NCBI GenBank assembly: GCA_036652035.1
Contig: JAVVWR010000033.1
Location: forward strand, 1-33,365
Origin: JAEZVV01 sp036652035
GTDB taxonomy: Bacteria; Pseudomonadota; Gammaproteobacteria; Burkholderiales; Burkholderiaceae_F
DNA length: 33,365 nucleotides
Direction: 5' to 3'
In this document: piece by piece, positions 7,976 through 15,182 of the stretch
Numbering within the stretch: position 1 is the stretch's first letter
How the letters are laid out: each line of letters opens with the position of its first letter
The notes under the pieces: model-generated
What the model saw: only the letters and a program-made list of their open reading frames with translations
Told to the model about the DNA's origin: nothing
Databases searched by the model: none
Position numbers and translations under genes: made by a program

Positions 7976-7987
7976 GCACCGGTGCAG
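7976..7987. repeat. 12-bp perfect palindrome upstream of ribBX
   Basis: TGCACCGGTGCA reads the same on both strands and ends 18 bp before the ribBX ATG. It could be an operator half-pair or a hairpin near the 5' end of the message. No regulator is known to me for this motif. Confidence 0.4.
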
Positions 7988-8065
7988 TCCACCGGCGGAG
8001 TGACTAGGATTTTACGCGCCGCACCGTCCGCGCCGCCTGCGGGAAGCCCCTAGACACCGCCCAGC

Positions 8066-8090
8066 AAAAAGGGCCGGCATTGCCGGCCCT
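8066..8090 (-). terminator. Rho-independent terminator of the octaheme cytochrome gene
   Basis: On the minus strand the stem AGGGCCGGCA / TGCCGGCCCT (8070-8090) runs into T5, 21 nt after the cytochrome stop codon. It separates the cytochrome from ribBX. Confidence 0.9.
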
Positions 8091-8110
8091 CAAAAGTCGC
8101 GGGAAAGGAT

Positions 8111-9487
8111 TTACTTGCGCTTGGCCTTGGCCAGCTCGCGCGGGTCACCGGCATAGCCCAGCGCCTTCCAGTCCATCAGCCCCTTGGACGAGTGGCACTC
8201 GTTGCACGAAAGCGCCTGCTGTTTGGGCACGACCATGTGATTGACCTTCCAGACCATGTCGGTCTCGACAAAACCGAGCTTGCCGCTGTAGGCCGGCAAA
8301 CCCGCCGCCTGCATACCGTCGGCCATGGCCTTGTTCCAGTCGTAGTGCTTCCAGTAGCCGCCAAACAGATGCGGCGTGCCGATCACTCGGGTTTCCATGT
8401 CATAGGGCTGCTTGCCGCGCATCACCTTGAACGGCGTGATTTTGGCGGTCTTGTCAGCGATCGAGCCGCGCGGCGAGTTGAGATGGACCACCTCGTTGGG
8501 GTTGATCACCGCACCGGCCAGGTAGCGATCGACGGCGCCGTTGAACCAGAAATACGACGGTTTGAGATTCTTGGCCCACTCGAACGAACCCTTCATCTTG
8601 TCGTAGGTCTTTTCGCCGTATTTGTCCTTGCTCGCTTCGCGATCCTGGCCAGCGGTTGACCAGTCCCACCAAACCTTGGTCGGCAGGCTGCGGGCCACGG
8701 TCGGGATGTGACAGGTCTGGCAGGCCACGCGCGCAGCGTGCTTGTCGAGCAGCGGATTCTTTTTGTGCGGTGTGCCGGCGTGGCAGGTCGAGCAGTCGAG
8801 CGTGCTCGCCCCCCCAGAGACGCTCACCGACATCGCCTTGCCAGGGATCACGTGATCGGCCGCCTTATGGCAGGAGCTGCAGCTCATGTTGGCGCCGTCG
8901 ACCGCCATGTGAACGTCTTGCGCCCGGGTCGGCGTGGTGAGCGAGCTGTCAAGATCGCCATGTTTGACGTGGTCGCCGCCACCGCCGAAGAAGTGGCAGG
9001 CGCCGCAAGTGGCGCGGCTGGTCGGGCCAACACTTTGAGCGACCTTGAGCAGATCGACCTTGGGATCGGGCAAGCCGGCGCCCGTCGGCGTCTTTTTGTA
9101 GCTGCCGGTGGTGTCGTGACAGACCAGACAATCGACATTGTCGACCTTCTTGAAGTCGAAGTCCTTGTCCTTCCAGCCGTAGCCCGCGTGGCAGCTGGTG
9201 CAGCGCGGCTCGTTGGCGGGCAGCGAAATGCAGTAATTGTTAATCGCGGTCTTCTTGCCCAGCTCAACCGTCTTGTCGCCATCTTTCTGCTGCGCCTGCC
9301 AGGTCCAGTGGACCGTATGCATGAAGTCCTTGGCCTGCTTGTCGTGGCAGGCAACGCATTGCTGGGTGACTTCGGGGCCGCTCTTGAGCGGGCCTTTAAT
9401 GAACTGAGAATGATCGGGCCCGGCACTGGCGAGCCCGGGCAAGGCGAGCGCGATGGCAACGCCCCAATAACGGATGAAACGGAACAT
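8111..9487 (-). CDS. Octaheme c-type cytochrome, tetrathionate reductase (OTR) family
   Basis: The 458-aa precursor has a Sec signal (hydrophobic 8-20, cleavage after ASA at 20-22) and eight CXXCH heme sites, at Cys 44, 96, 120, 161, 203, 232, 256 and 428. A 170-residue heme-free stretch separates sites seven and eight. This count, the spacing and the length match the periplasmic octaheme tetrathionate reductases, whose Shewanella member reduces tetrathionate and also nitrite and hydroxylamine in vitro; the substrate here is not shown by sequence. The ATG at 9487 has an AGGGGG site upstream. No quinol dehydrogenase or other redox partner is adjacent. Its place between ribE-OYE and ribBX breaks the usual rib gene order. 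An additional Cys at residue 86 is outside any heme motif. Confidence 0.92.
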   Translation of the reverse strand: MFRFIRYWGVAIALALPGLASAGPDHSQFIKGPLKSGPEVTQQCVACHDKQAKDFMHTVHWTWQAQQKDGDKTVELGKKTAINNYCISLPANEPRCTSCHAGYGWKDKDFDFKKVDNVDCLVCHDTTGSYKKTPTGAGLPDPKVDLLKVAQSVGPTSRATCGACHFFGGGGDHVKHGDLDSSLTTPTRAQDVHMAVDGANMSCSSCHKAADHVIPGKAMSVSVSGGASTLDCSTCHAGTPHKKNPLLDKHAARVACQTCHIPTVARSLPTKVWWDWSTAGQDREASKDKYGEKTYDKMKGSFEWAKNLKPSYFWFNGAVDRYLAGAVINPNEVVHLNSPRGSIADKTAKITPFKVMRGKQPYDMETRVIGTPHLFGGYWKHYDWNKAMADGMQAAGLPAYSGKLGFVETDMVWKVNHMVVPKQQALSCNECHSSKGLMDWKALGYAGDPRELAKAKRK

Positions 9488-9584
9488 GAAACCCCCTTTT
9501 GTTTGCACTTTGGGGGCAGTGTCGACGGCCGCTCAGAGCCGCTTTTGACGCACGGCAAGGCGCGCATTGCGCACGCTGGCGGGG

Positions 9585-9616
9585 GTGATGGGCGTCACCC
9601 GGGTGACGCCCATCAC
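9585..9616. promoter_or_regulatory. 32-bp perfect palindrome made of two GTGA-N6-TCAC sites
   Basis: The segment is fully self-complementary. Each half (9585-9598 and 9603-9616) is itself GTGA-N6-TCAC, the core recognised by CRP/FNR-family regulators, and the two centres are 18 bp apart. It lies 98 bp upstream of the cytochrome ATG and 17 bp past the OYE stop. It may be a tandem operator for the cytochrome, or only a terminator-like hairpin of the OYE gene, although no T-run follows on either strand. Confidence 0.5.
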
Positions 9617-9632
9617 GGAACGCTTCGCGCGG

Positions 9633-10715
9633 CTACCGCTGCACGGGCAGCGCGCGCTGGTACTGCGGCGGCACTGGAATGTCGGCACCCAGGGCCACGG
9701 CAGCGCGCCACGCCCAATGGGGGTCAAACAGGAAGCTGCGGCCCAGGGCAACCAGGTCGGCCTGGCCCTGAGCCAGCACCGCTTCAGCCTGCTGCGGCGC
9801 GGTGATCAGGCCGACCGCCATGGTGGTCAGGCCAGTCGCTTCGCGCACGGCCTGAGCCAGCGGCAACTGGTAGCCGGGAGCCGGGTGAATTCTCTGCGCG
9901 GGAGAAAGACCGCCGCTCGAAACGTCGATCCAGTCGCAATCCCGCGCTTTGAGCTCGTGCGCCAGAGCGATGGTGTCGGCCAGCGCCCAGCTCGGCTCGG
10001 CCTCGACCCAGTCGGTCGCCGACACCCGCACGCCGACCGCCCGCGCTTGCGGAAACGCGGTTCGCACCGCGTCGAAGACCGCCAGCGGCAGCCGCATGCG
10101 ATTGGCCAGGCTGCCGCCAAACTCATCCTGGCGCTGATTCGAGATCGGCGACAGAAACTGGTGCAACAGATAGCCGTGAGCAGCGTGAACTTCAACCGTG
10201 TCAAAACCGATCCGTGCAGCTCGCCGCGCCGAGTCCGCAAACGCTTCAATCACGGCGCCGATCTCGTCGGCATCCAGCTCGCGCGGCCGCCCGTAAGCGC
10301 CCGCATACGGCAGAGCCGACGGCGCCACCGGCTGCCAGCCACCGGCCGCGGGCGGAACCACCTCGCCGCCGCGCCAGGGCGCTGGCATAGACGCCTTGCG
10401 GCCGGCATGACCGAGCTGGATCGCGAGCTTGATCGGCGAGACCGCGCGAACCATCTCGACCACCTTGGCGAGCGCATCTTCGGTCTGGTCGTTCCACAGA
10501 CCCAGGTCTTGCGGCGAAATCCGGCCTTCGGGCCGCACGGCGGTGGCTTCGAGGCACAAGAGCCCGGCGCCCGAGAGCGCGAGCGATCCGAGGTGGGCGT
10601 GATGCCAGGCGGTGGCGCAGCCGTTTTGCGCCGAGTACTGACACATCGGAGAGATCACGACGCGGTTGGCGAGCTCAATCCCGCGCAAGGCCAGCGGCGA
10701 AAACAGCGCGCTCAT
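9633..10715 (-). CDS. NADH:flavin oxidoreductase, Old Yellow Enzyme family (YqjM/NamA-like)
   Basis: An FMN-dependent ene-reductase of 360 aa, usually using NAD(P)H to reduce activated C=C bonds. Features of the thermophilic-like/YqjM class are PMCQYSA at 23-29 (Cys25 and Tyr27 near the flavin), LGHAGRKAS at 101-109, the substrate-binding HAAH at 177-180, then HQFLSPISNQR and DEFGGS with NR, and a C-terminal LGRSFLFDPHW. The ATG at 10715 begins 4 nt after the ribE stop, with GGCGAG inside the end of ribE, so it is probably co-translated with riboflavin synthase, which supplies its cofactor pathway. The physiological substrate is unknown. Confidence 0.94.
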   Translation of the reverse strand: MSALFSPLALRGIELANRVVISPMCQYSAQNGCATAWHHAHLGSLALSGAGLLCLEATAVRPEGRISPQDLGLWNDQTEDALAKVVEMVRAVSPIKLAIQLGHAGRKASMPAPWRGGEVVPPAAGGWQPVAPSALPYAGAYGRPRELDADEIGAVIEAFADSARRAARIGFDTVEVHAAHGYLLHQFLSPISNQRQDEFGGSLANRMRLPLAVFDAVRTAFPQARAVGVRVSATDWVEAEPSWALADTIALAHELKARDCDWIDVSSGGLSPAQRIHPAPGYQLPLAQAVREATGLTTMAVGLITAPQQAEAVLAQGQADLVALGRSFLFDPHWAWRAAVALGADIPVPPQYQRALPVQR

Positions 10716-10719
10716 AACG

Positions 10720-11325
10720 TCACTCGCCGCGCAGCGCCAGCATGCGTTCGACGTAGCGGGCGATGGTGTCGATCTCGAGGTTGACGCGACTGCCCGCCAC
10801 CAGGTGCTTGAGCGTGGTCACGGCCACCGTGTGCGGGATCAGGTTGATCGCCACGCGGGTGCCATTGGCCGTGTCTTCGACACGGTTGATCGTGAGAGAG
10901 ACGCCATTGACCGTGATCGAGCCCTTGTAGGCGAGGTAGCGCGCAAGTTCTTGGGGCGCGCGAACCACCAGACGCCAGCTCTCGCCCACCGGCTCCATCA
11001 CCTCGACCTCGCCCACGCCGTCGACGTGGCCGCTGACCAGGTGGCCGTCAACCCGGTCGCCCAGGCGCATGGCCTTCTCGAGGTTGAGCTCGCCGGTGCG
11101 GTCCAGGCCGGCGGTCTTGCTGAGCGATTCGGCCGAGACCTCGACCACGAACTCGCTCCCGGTCTTGGCCACCACCGTCATGCAGGCGCCGTTCAGGGCG
11201 ATCGAGTCGCCGATCTTCACTTCGGCCAGGCCGAGTTCGGGAGCGGCGATGGTCAGACGCTGACCGTGACCGAGGACTTCATTTTTTTCGACGCGGCCAA
11301 TGGCCTGAACGATGCCGGTAAACAT
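10720..11325 (-). CDS. ribE: Riboflavin synthase (alpha subunit)
   Basis: RibE dismutates two lumazine molecules into riboflavin. The 201-aa protein begins with the invariant MFTGIVQ and contains two homologous lumazine-binding barrels: about 1-96 (with IGDSIALNGACMTV and LNLEKAMRLGDR) and about 97-190 (with GHLVSGHVDGVG, YKGSITVNGVSLTI and NLIPHT). The ATG follows the ribD stop directly (TGAATG), with AAGGA 9 nt upstream, so it is coupled to ribD. E. coli calls the equivalent gene ribC. Confidence 0.97.
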   Translation of the reverse strand: MFTGIVQAIGRVEKNEVLGHGQRLTIAAPELGLAEVKIGDSIALNGACMTVVAKTGSEFVVEVSAESLSKTAGLDRTGELNLEKAMRLGDRVDGHLVSGHVDGVGEVEVMEPVGESWRLVVRAPQELARYLAYKGSITVNGVSLTINRVEDTANGTRVAINLIPHTVAVTTLKHLVAGSRVNLEIDTIARYVERMLALRGE

Positions 11326-12417
11326 TCAATTCATCCTTGCAAGAATTCGAACATCCGCCCCCACCGGGGTGACGGAACGGAAACTGAGCTTTTGCGCCTG
11401 AACGAGTTCGGAGAGCGCCGGCAAATGCGCCATGCCGGTGGCCTCGCCGATCAGCATCGGAGCGAGATACACCAGCAGTTCATCGACCACGCCGGCGCGA
11501 ATCAGCGAACCGTTCAACTTGAACCCGGTCTCGCCCAGCACCTCGTTGATCTGGCGCCGCCCGAGCTCGCGCATCAGAGCAGCCAGGTCAACCTTGCCCT
11601 GAGCGTCCGGCAGCACGACCACCTCGGCGCCCGCCGCTTCGAGCGCAGCACGCCGCTCAGGCTGGTCGAGCGCGCAGGCGATCAAGACCTGACCGTCGCG
11701 GAAAAGACGCGCGGCTGGAGAAACCTCAAGGCGGGAGTCGACCAGCACCTTCAAAGGTTGGCGCGGCGCATCGACCAAACGGATATTGAGCTGGGGATCG
11801 TCGGCCAACACGGTGCCAATACCGGTCAGCACGGCTCCCGATCGGGCGCGCCAGGCGTGGCCATCGGCGCGCGCGGCCTCCGAGGTGATCCACTGGCTGG
11901 TGCCGTTGGCAAGCGCGGTCTTGCCATCAAGGCTGGCTGCGATCTTGATCCGCAACCAGGGCGTGCCGCGCGTCATGCGCGCGAAGAAACCAATATTGGA
12001 TTCACGCGCCTCGTCGGCGAGCAGGCCGCAACGGACGTCGACGCCAGCGTCGCGCAACAGGCCAAGACCACGGCCCGCCACCAGGGGATTGGGGTCTTCG
12101 ACCGCCGCCACCACCTTGGCGATCCGCGCCTCGATCAACGCCGCCGCACACGGTGGCGTGCGACCGAAATGCGAGCAGGGCTCGAGCGTGACGTAGGCGG
12201 TGGCGCCACGCAGATCGTGGCCGTGGGCGCGAGCATCGATCATGGCCTCAATCTCGGCGTGGTTCGAACCGGGAGCGAGCGTGAAGCCTTCACCCAGGAT
12301 GCGGCCGTCACGGGCGATGACGCAGCCCACCGCCGGGTTGGGATGGGCGTGCAGTCGTGCGCCCTCAGCCAGTTCGAGCGCGCGGCGCATGAACTCGTGA
12401 TCTTGGTCGGTATACAT
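11326..12417 (-). CDS. ribD: Bifunctional diaminohydroxyphosphoribosylaminopyrimidine deaminase / 5-amino-6-(5-phosphoribosylamino)uracil reductase
   Basis: RibD carries out the second and third steps of riboflavin synthesis. The 363-aa protein has an N-terminal zinc deaminase domain, with His53 in NHAEIEAM and Cys81/Cys90 in LEPCSHFGRTPPC, and a C-terminal NADPH-dependent reductase domain from about 155 (TPWLRIKIAASLDGKTAL, then ITSEAARADGHAWRA). The ATG at 12417 fits the family N-terminus MYTDQDHEFM. No Shine-Dalgarno precedes it, but TACAAT lies 9-14 nt upstream, so the message may be leaderless or nearly so. A GTG at 12447 is an unlikely alternative. No FMN riboswitch is visible upstream. 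Confidence 0.96.
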   Translation of the reverse strand: MYTDQDHEFMRRALELAEGARLHAHPNPAVGCVIARDGRILGEGFTLAPGSNHAEIEAMIDARAHGHDLRGATAYVTLEPCSHFGRTPPCAAALIEARIAKVVAAVEDPNPLVAGRGLGLLRDAGVDVRCGLLADEARESNIGFFARMTRGTPWLRIKIAASLDGKTALANGTSQWITSEAARADGHAWRARSGAVLTGIGTVLADDPQLNIRLVDAPRQPLKVLVDSRLEVSPAARLFRDGQVLIACALDQPERRAALEAAGAEVVVLPDAQGKVDLAALMRELGRRQINEVLGETGFKLNGSLIRAGVVDELLVYLAPMLIGEATGMAHLPALSELVQAQKLSFRSVTPVGADVRILARMN

Positions 12418-12425
12418 ACGCAGCG

Positions 12426-12431
12426 ATTGTA
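12426..12431 (-). promoter_or_regulatory. Putative -10 box of ribD
   Basis: TACAAT on the minus strand ends 8 nt before the ribD ATG. With an initiation point about 7 nt downstream, the transcript would begin at or next to the start codon, which agrees with the missing SD. The -35 region is poor. Confidence 0.4.
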
Positions 12432-12452
12432 AGGAGAGCCCGGGCACGCGCA

Positions 12453-12484
12453 GAAAAAGAAAGGCCGCGGGTTTCCGCGGCCTT
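12453..12484 (-). terminator. Rho-independent terminator of hsp20
   Basis: On the minus strand the stem AAGGCCGCGG / CCGCGGCCTT with a 4-nt loop (12461-12484) is followed by TCTTTTTC. It lies 53 nt past the hsp20 stop and separates that gene from ribD. Confidence 0.9.
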
Positions 12485-12537
12485 GTGGCTGCCGAACGAG
12501 CCGGAAAGAAACCCGGTCCGTGCGGTCAAGCCGTGAG

Positions 12538-12987
12538 CTACTTGATGGTGAGCTTCTTGCTCATCACCGGCGCCCGCTTGGGCAGGCTGAGCGTCAGCAC
12601 CCCATCTTCAAACTTGGCTTCGGCGCTGTCTTCACTCACCTCGGCTGGCAGCTCGAAACTGCGGGCGTAACTGGCGGCAAAGCGCTCGGTGTGAAGACGC
12701 TTCTCACCCTCTTTCTCTTCGCGTTCGGTCTTGGCCTCCGCGCTCACGGAAACCCGCGGCCCTTCGATCGAGACGCTGATGTCTTCTCGCTTGACGCCAG
12801 GAAGATCCATCGTCACTTCGAAAGCCCCACCCTTGTCGACCACGTCCATCCGAGCGCGAGTGATTGCCGCCATGCTGGCTGGAACCATCGAGCCCATCGA
12901 GGTGATCGGCCGTCCGGCGAGAACATCATTCATGAACTCATCGAACAACGGGCCAAAAGGAGCGCGAGTCAGTGTCAGGTTCGACAT
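12538..12987 (-). CDS. Small heat shock protein, Hsp20/alpha-crystallin family
   Basis: A 149-aa ATP-independent holdase chaperone of the cytosol. The alpha-crystallin domain covers about 45-140: MDVVDKGGAFEVTMDLPGVKREDISV, an acidic/Lys-rich loop EREEKEGEKR, FELPAEVSEDSAEAKFEDGVLTLSLPK, and the C-terminal basic tail. The first 40 residues are a short, variable arm that includes FDEFMNDVL. The ATG at 12987 has an excellent AGGAGG 7 nt upstream. A clear sigma32-type promoter lies 50-75 nt upstream. The gene sits between nrdR and ribD and has its own promoter and terminator, so it is an independent unit placed in an otherwise conserved order. Confidence 0.96.
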   Translation of the reverse strand: MSNLTLTRAPFGPLFDEFMNDVLAGRPITSMGSMVPASMAAITRARMDVVDKGGAFEVTMDLPGVKREDISVSIEGPRVSVSAEAKTEREEKEGEKRLHTERFAASYARSFELPAEVSEDSAEAKFEDGVLTLSLPKRAPVMSKKLTIK

Positions 12988-13004
12988 GATGACCTCCTGA
13001 ATCT

Positions 13005-13026
13005 GCGAGAGAAAACCTCCTCTCGC
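13005..13026 (-). other. 5' leader hairpin of hsp20
   Basis: At the very start of the predicted hsp20 message a 7-bp stem GCGAGAG / CTCTCGC encloses an 8-nt loop GAGGTTTT. The loop carries an SD-like GAGG, while the true AGGAGG lies just outside. It could stabilise the mRNA or act as a decoy; a thermosensor role is not supported by pairing of the true SD. Confidence 0.5.
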
Positions 13027-13035
13027 CTGTCTTCA

Positions 13036-13063
13036 ATATGGCGGCGCCAGAGATAAATTCAAG
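13036..13063 (-). promoter_or_regulatory. Sigma32 (heat shock) promoter of hsp20
   Basis: On the minus strand CTTGAA (13058-13063) and CGCCATAT (13036-13043) are separated by 14 bp, matching the RpoH consensus CTTGAA-N13-15-CCCCATnT with one mismatch in the -10. AGCGCT repeats (13062-13067 and 13073-13078) form a small inverted repeat overlapping the -35. Confidence 0.85.
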
Positions 13064-13098
13064 CGCTTCACGAGCGCTGAATAACCGGCGGCTCCGGT

Positions 13099-13572
13099 TC
13101 AGAGCGGCCGGCGCTTGCGCGGCGCGGGGCGAATTTCTCGCACCACTTCCGCGAACTCGTCGACGTCCTCGAAGCTCTTGTAGACCGAGGCGAAACGGAT
13201 ATAGGCGACCTTGTCGAGCCGCTTCAATTCGCGCATCACCAGTTCGCCCAGCTTCTCGCTCTTGACTTCGCGCTGGGCCGCGGTGAGAAGTTTTTCCTCG
13301 ATCCGCCCGACCGCTTCGTCAACCGCCTCGCGCGGCACCGGCCGCTTGCGCAAGGACAGCAGCATTGAGGCGCGCAACTTTTCGCGGTCGTATTCGGCAC
13401 GCCCCCCACCCCGCTTGACGATCGAGGGCATCGACAGTTCGACCCGCTCATAGGTGGTGAAGCGTTTATCGCAGGCCAGACAGCGGCGGCGGCGGCGGAT
13501 CGTCGCGCCCTCGTCGGAGGCACGGGAATCGATCACCTGGGTGTCGGCGTTTTGGCAGAAGGGGCAGCGCAT
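13099..13572 (-). CDS. nrdR: Transcriptional repressor NrdR
   Basis: NrdR is the ATP/dATP-sensing repressor of ribonucleotide reductase genes. The 157-aa protein has an N-terminal zinc ribbon (Cys3, Cys6, Cys31, Cys34 in MRCPFC and RCLACDKRF), the conserved IDSR and RRRRRC stretch, and an ATP-cone domain from about 49 (PSIVKRGGGRAEYDREKLRASM) to about 140. The C-terminal tail is basic. No NrdR box is seen near it. The order glyA-nrdR-ribD is typical of Beta- and Gammaproteobacteria, although hsp20 intervenes here. Confidence 0.97.
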   Translation of the reverse strand: MRCPFCQNADTQVIDSRASDEGATIRRRRRCLACDKRFTTYERVELSMPSIVKRGGGRAEYDREKLRASMLLSLRKRPVPREAVDEAVGRIEEKLLTAAQREVKSEKLGELVMRELKRLDKVAYIRFASVYKSFEDVDEFAEVVREIRPAPRKRRPL

Positions 13573-13626
13573 AAGTGAAAAGAGTTTACGCGTGGACGCT
13601 CACTCTGCCACGCGCTGCCGCTCGCG

Positions 13627-13686
13627 GACATGCCCGCCCCTCGCCGTCAGGATCGACCGCTTCACGCGCCCACGCGCGGGCATGTC
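13627..13686. repeat. Spaced 11-bp inverted repeat between nrdR and glyA
   Basis: GACATGCCCGC (13627-13637) and its exact complement (13676-13686) are separated by 38 nt, upstream of nrdR. It may be a large hairpin in the nrdR leader or a pair of protein sites. The 180-bp spacer holds no gene. Confidence 0.4.
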
Positions 13687-13700
13687 ATGCCCCCACATAG

Positions 13701-13736
13701 AAAAACGCCGGCGCGACCCTGGCTACACCGGCGTTT
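13701..13736 (-). terminator. Rho-independent terminator of glyA
   Basis: On the minus strand the stem AAACGCCGG / CCGGCGTTT with a 16-nt loop runs into a T5 tract (the last three Ts are shared with the stem), 19 nt after the glyA stop. Confidence 0.8.
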
Positions 13737-13754
13737 CATTCAAACCAAGAGCAA

Positions 13755-15011
13755 TCAGCCGTAGACCGGGAATTTTTTGGTCAGCGCACTCACCTCGCGC
13801 TTGACGCGCTCGATCGTGGCGGCGTCGTCGGGATTCTCAAGCACGTCGGCGATCAGGTTGGCGGTCAGGCGCGCCTCAGCCTCCTTGAAACCGCGCGTGG
13901 TCATCGCCGGCGAACCCAGACGGATGCCGCTGGTGACAAAGGGCTTCTCGGGGTCGTTCGGGATCGAGTTCTTGTTGACCGTGATGTGAGCCTGGCCCAG
14001 CACCGCTTCAGCCGCCTTGCCGGTGATCTTCTTGGCGCGCAGGTCGACCAGCATCAGGTGGCTCTCGGTGCGGCCGCTGACGATGCGCAAGCCGCGCTGG
14101 GTCAGCTCATCGGCCATGGCCGCGGCGTTTTTGACGACCTGCTCCTGATAGGCCTTGAACTCGGGCTCGAGCGCTTCCTTGAAAGCGACCGCCTTGGCGG
14201 CGATCACATGCATCAAGGGGCCGCCTTGCAGGCCGGGGAAGACGGCAGAGTTGATCACCTTCTCGTATTGCGGCTTGCACAGGATCATCCCGCCGCGCGG
14301 ACCGCGCAGGGTCTTGTGGGTGGTGGTGGTGACAATGTCAGCGTGCGGAATCGGGCTGGGGTAGACGCCCGCGGCGATCAGGCCGGCGTAGTGCGCCATG
14401 TCAACCATGAACACGGCATTGATGTCCTTGGCGACCTTGGCAAAGCGAGCGAAGTCGATCTTGAGCGAATAGGCCGAGGCACCCGCGATGATCAGCTTCG
14501 GACGGTGCAGGTGCGCCAGGCGCTCCATCTCGTCGTAGTCGATCGCTTCCTCGGCGTTCAAGCCGTAACTCACCACCTTGAACCACTTGCCGCTGATGTT
14601 GAGCGGCATGCCGTGGGTAAGGTGACCGCCCTCGGCCAGGCTCATGCCCATGATCGTGTCGCCCGGGTTCAGCAGCGCCAAGAACACCGCCTCGTTGGCC
14701 TGCGCGCCAGCGTGCGGCTGGACGTTGACGGCCATCTCGATGGTCGGGAAACCGAAGACCTGTTTGGCGCGTTCGATCGCCAGCGTTTCAGCCACATCGA
14801 CGAACTCACAGCCGCCGTAATACCGCTTGCCCGGATAACCCTCGGCGTACTTGTTGGTGAGCTGGCTGCCTTGCGCCTGCATCACCGCCGGGCTGGTGTA
14901 GTTCTCGGAAGCGATCAGCTCGATGTGATCTTCCTGGCGCTGGTTTTCTTTCGTGATCGCCGCCCACAGAGCGGGGTCGGACATCTCGATGGTGGTGGAA
15001 CGCTTGAACAT
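13755..15011 (-). CDS. glyA: Serine hydroxymethyltransferase
   Basis: GlyA interconverts serine plus tetrahydrofolate with glycine plus 5,10-methylene-THF and is PLP-dependent. The 418-aa protein has HIELIASENYTS (29-40), NKYAEGYPGKRYYGG (53-67), and the PLP lysine at 233 in TTTTHKTLRGPRGG; the length matches the family. The ATG at 15011 follows GAGG by 5 nt; the frame open to 15146 covers the riboswitch and is not coding. A ZTP riboswitch in the leader and a perfect TATAAT further upstream suggest that glyA rises when 10-formyl-THF is short. Confidence 0.98.
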   Translation of the reverse strand: MFKRSTTIEMSDPALWAAITKENQRQEDHIELIASENYTSPAVMQAQGSQLTNKYAEGYPGKRYYGGCEFVDVAETLAIERAKQVFGFPTIEMAVNVQPHAGAQANEAVFLALLNPGDTIMGMSLAEGGHLTHGMPLNISGKWFKVVSYGLNAEEAIDYDEMERLAHLHRPKLIIAGASAYSLKIDFARFAKVAKDINAVFMVDMAHYAGLIAAGVYPSPIPHADIVTTTTHKTLRGPRGGMILCKPQYEKVINSAVFPGLQGGPLMHVIAAKAVAFKEALEPEFKAYQEQVVKNAAAMADELTQRGLRIVSGRTESHLMLVDLRAKKITGKAAEAVLGQAHITVNKNSIPNDPEKPFVTSGIRLGSPAMTTRGFKEAEARLTANLIADVLENPDDAATIERVKREVSALTKKFPVYG

Positions 15012-15074
15012 GGTGGCCTCGTAATGGCGGGTCGAAGGCGCCGTCACCACCCGTGTGGCAACGGCTCTGCCAAC

Positions 15075-15170
15075 AGCACCCAGGCGAGCGGCGGCGCCGG
15101 CAGACGCCGGCGCACAGGTATCCCCGCGCTCCCTGGGTGTGCTCACCCGATTCGCCAGTCACGCGGGGAC
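15075..15170 (-). promoter_or_regulatory. ZTP (pfl-type) riboswitch in the glyA leader
   Basis: Read on the minus strand, the element has all the parts of the ZTP/ZMP aptamer. P1 is formed by CCCCGCG (15162-15168) and CGCGGGG. The conserved GTGACTGGCG follows (15153-15162). A small P2 hairpin is GGGTGAGCACACCC, then AGGGAGCG. A linker leads to a 3' domain ending CGCCTGGGTGC (15075-15085). glyA is a known target class for this riboswitch. Downstream, GCCGT...ACGGC forms a strong hairpin without a T-run, and GCCTTCG can pair with CGAGGC at the glyA SD, so control of translation is more likely than termination. Confidence 0.9.
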
Positions 15171-15182
15171 GTGGCAGTGCAA

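Noticed and set aside
7959..8110. FMN riboswitch upstream of ribBX
   Set aside because: None of the conserved RFN core segments could be found on the minus strand; only a terminator and a short palindrome are present.
12255..12275. GGTTCGAACC resembling a tRNA T-loop
   Set aside because: It lies inside the conserved ribD deaminase coding region and no other tRNA arms are nearby.
12418..12537. FMN riboswitch upstream of ribD
   Set aside because: The region contains only the hsp20 terminator and a TACAAT box; no aptamer core is visible.
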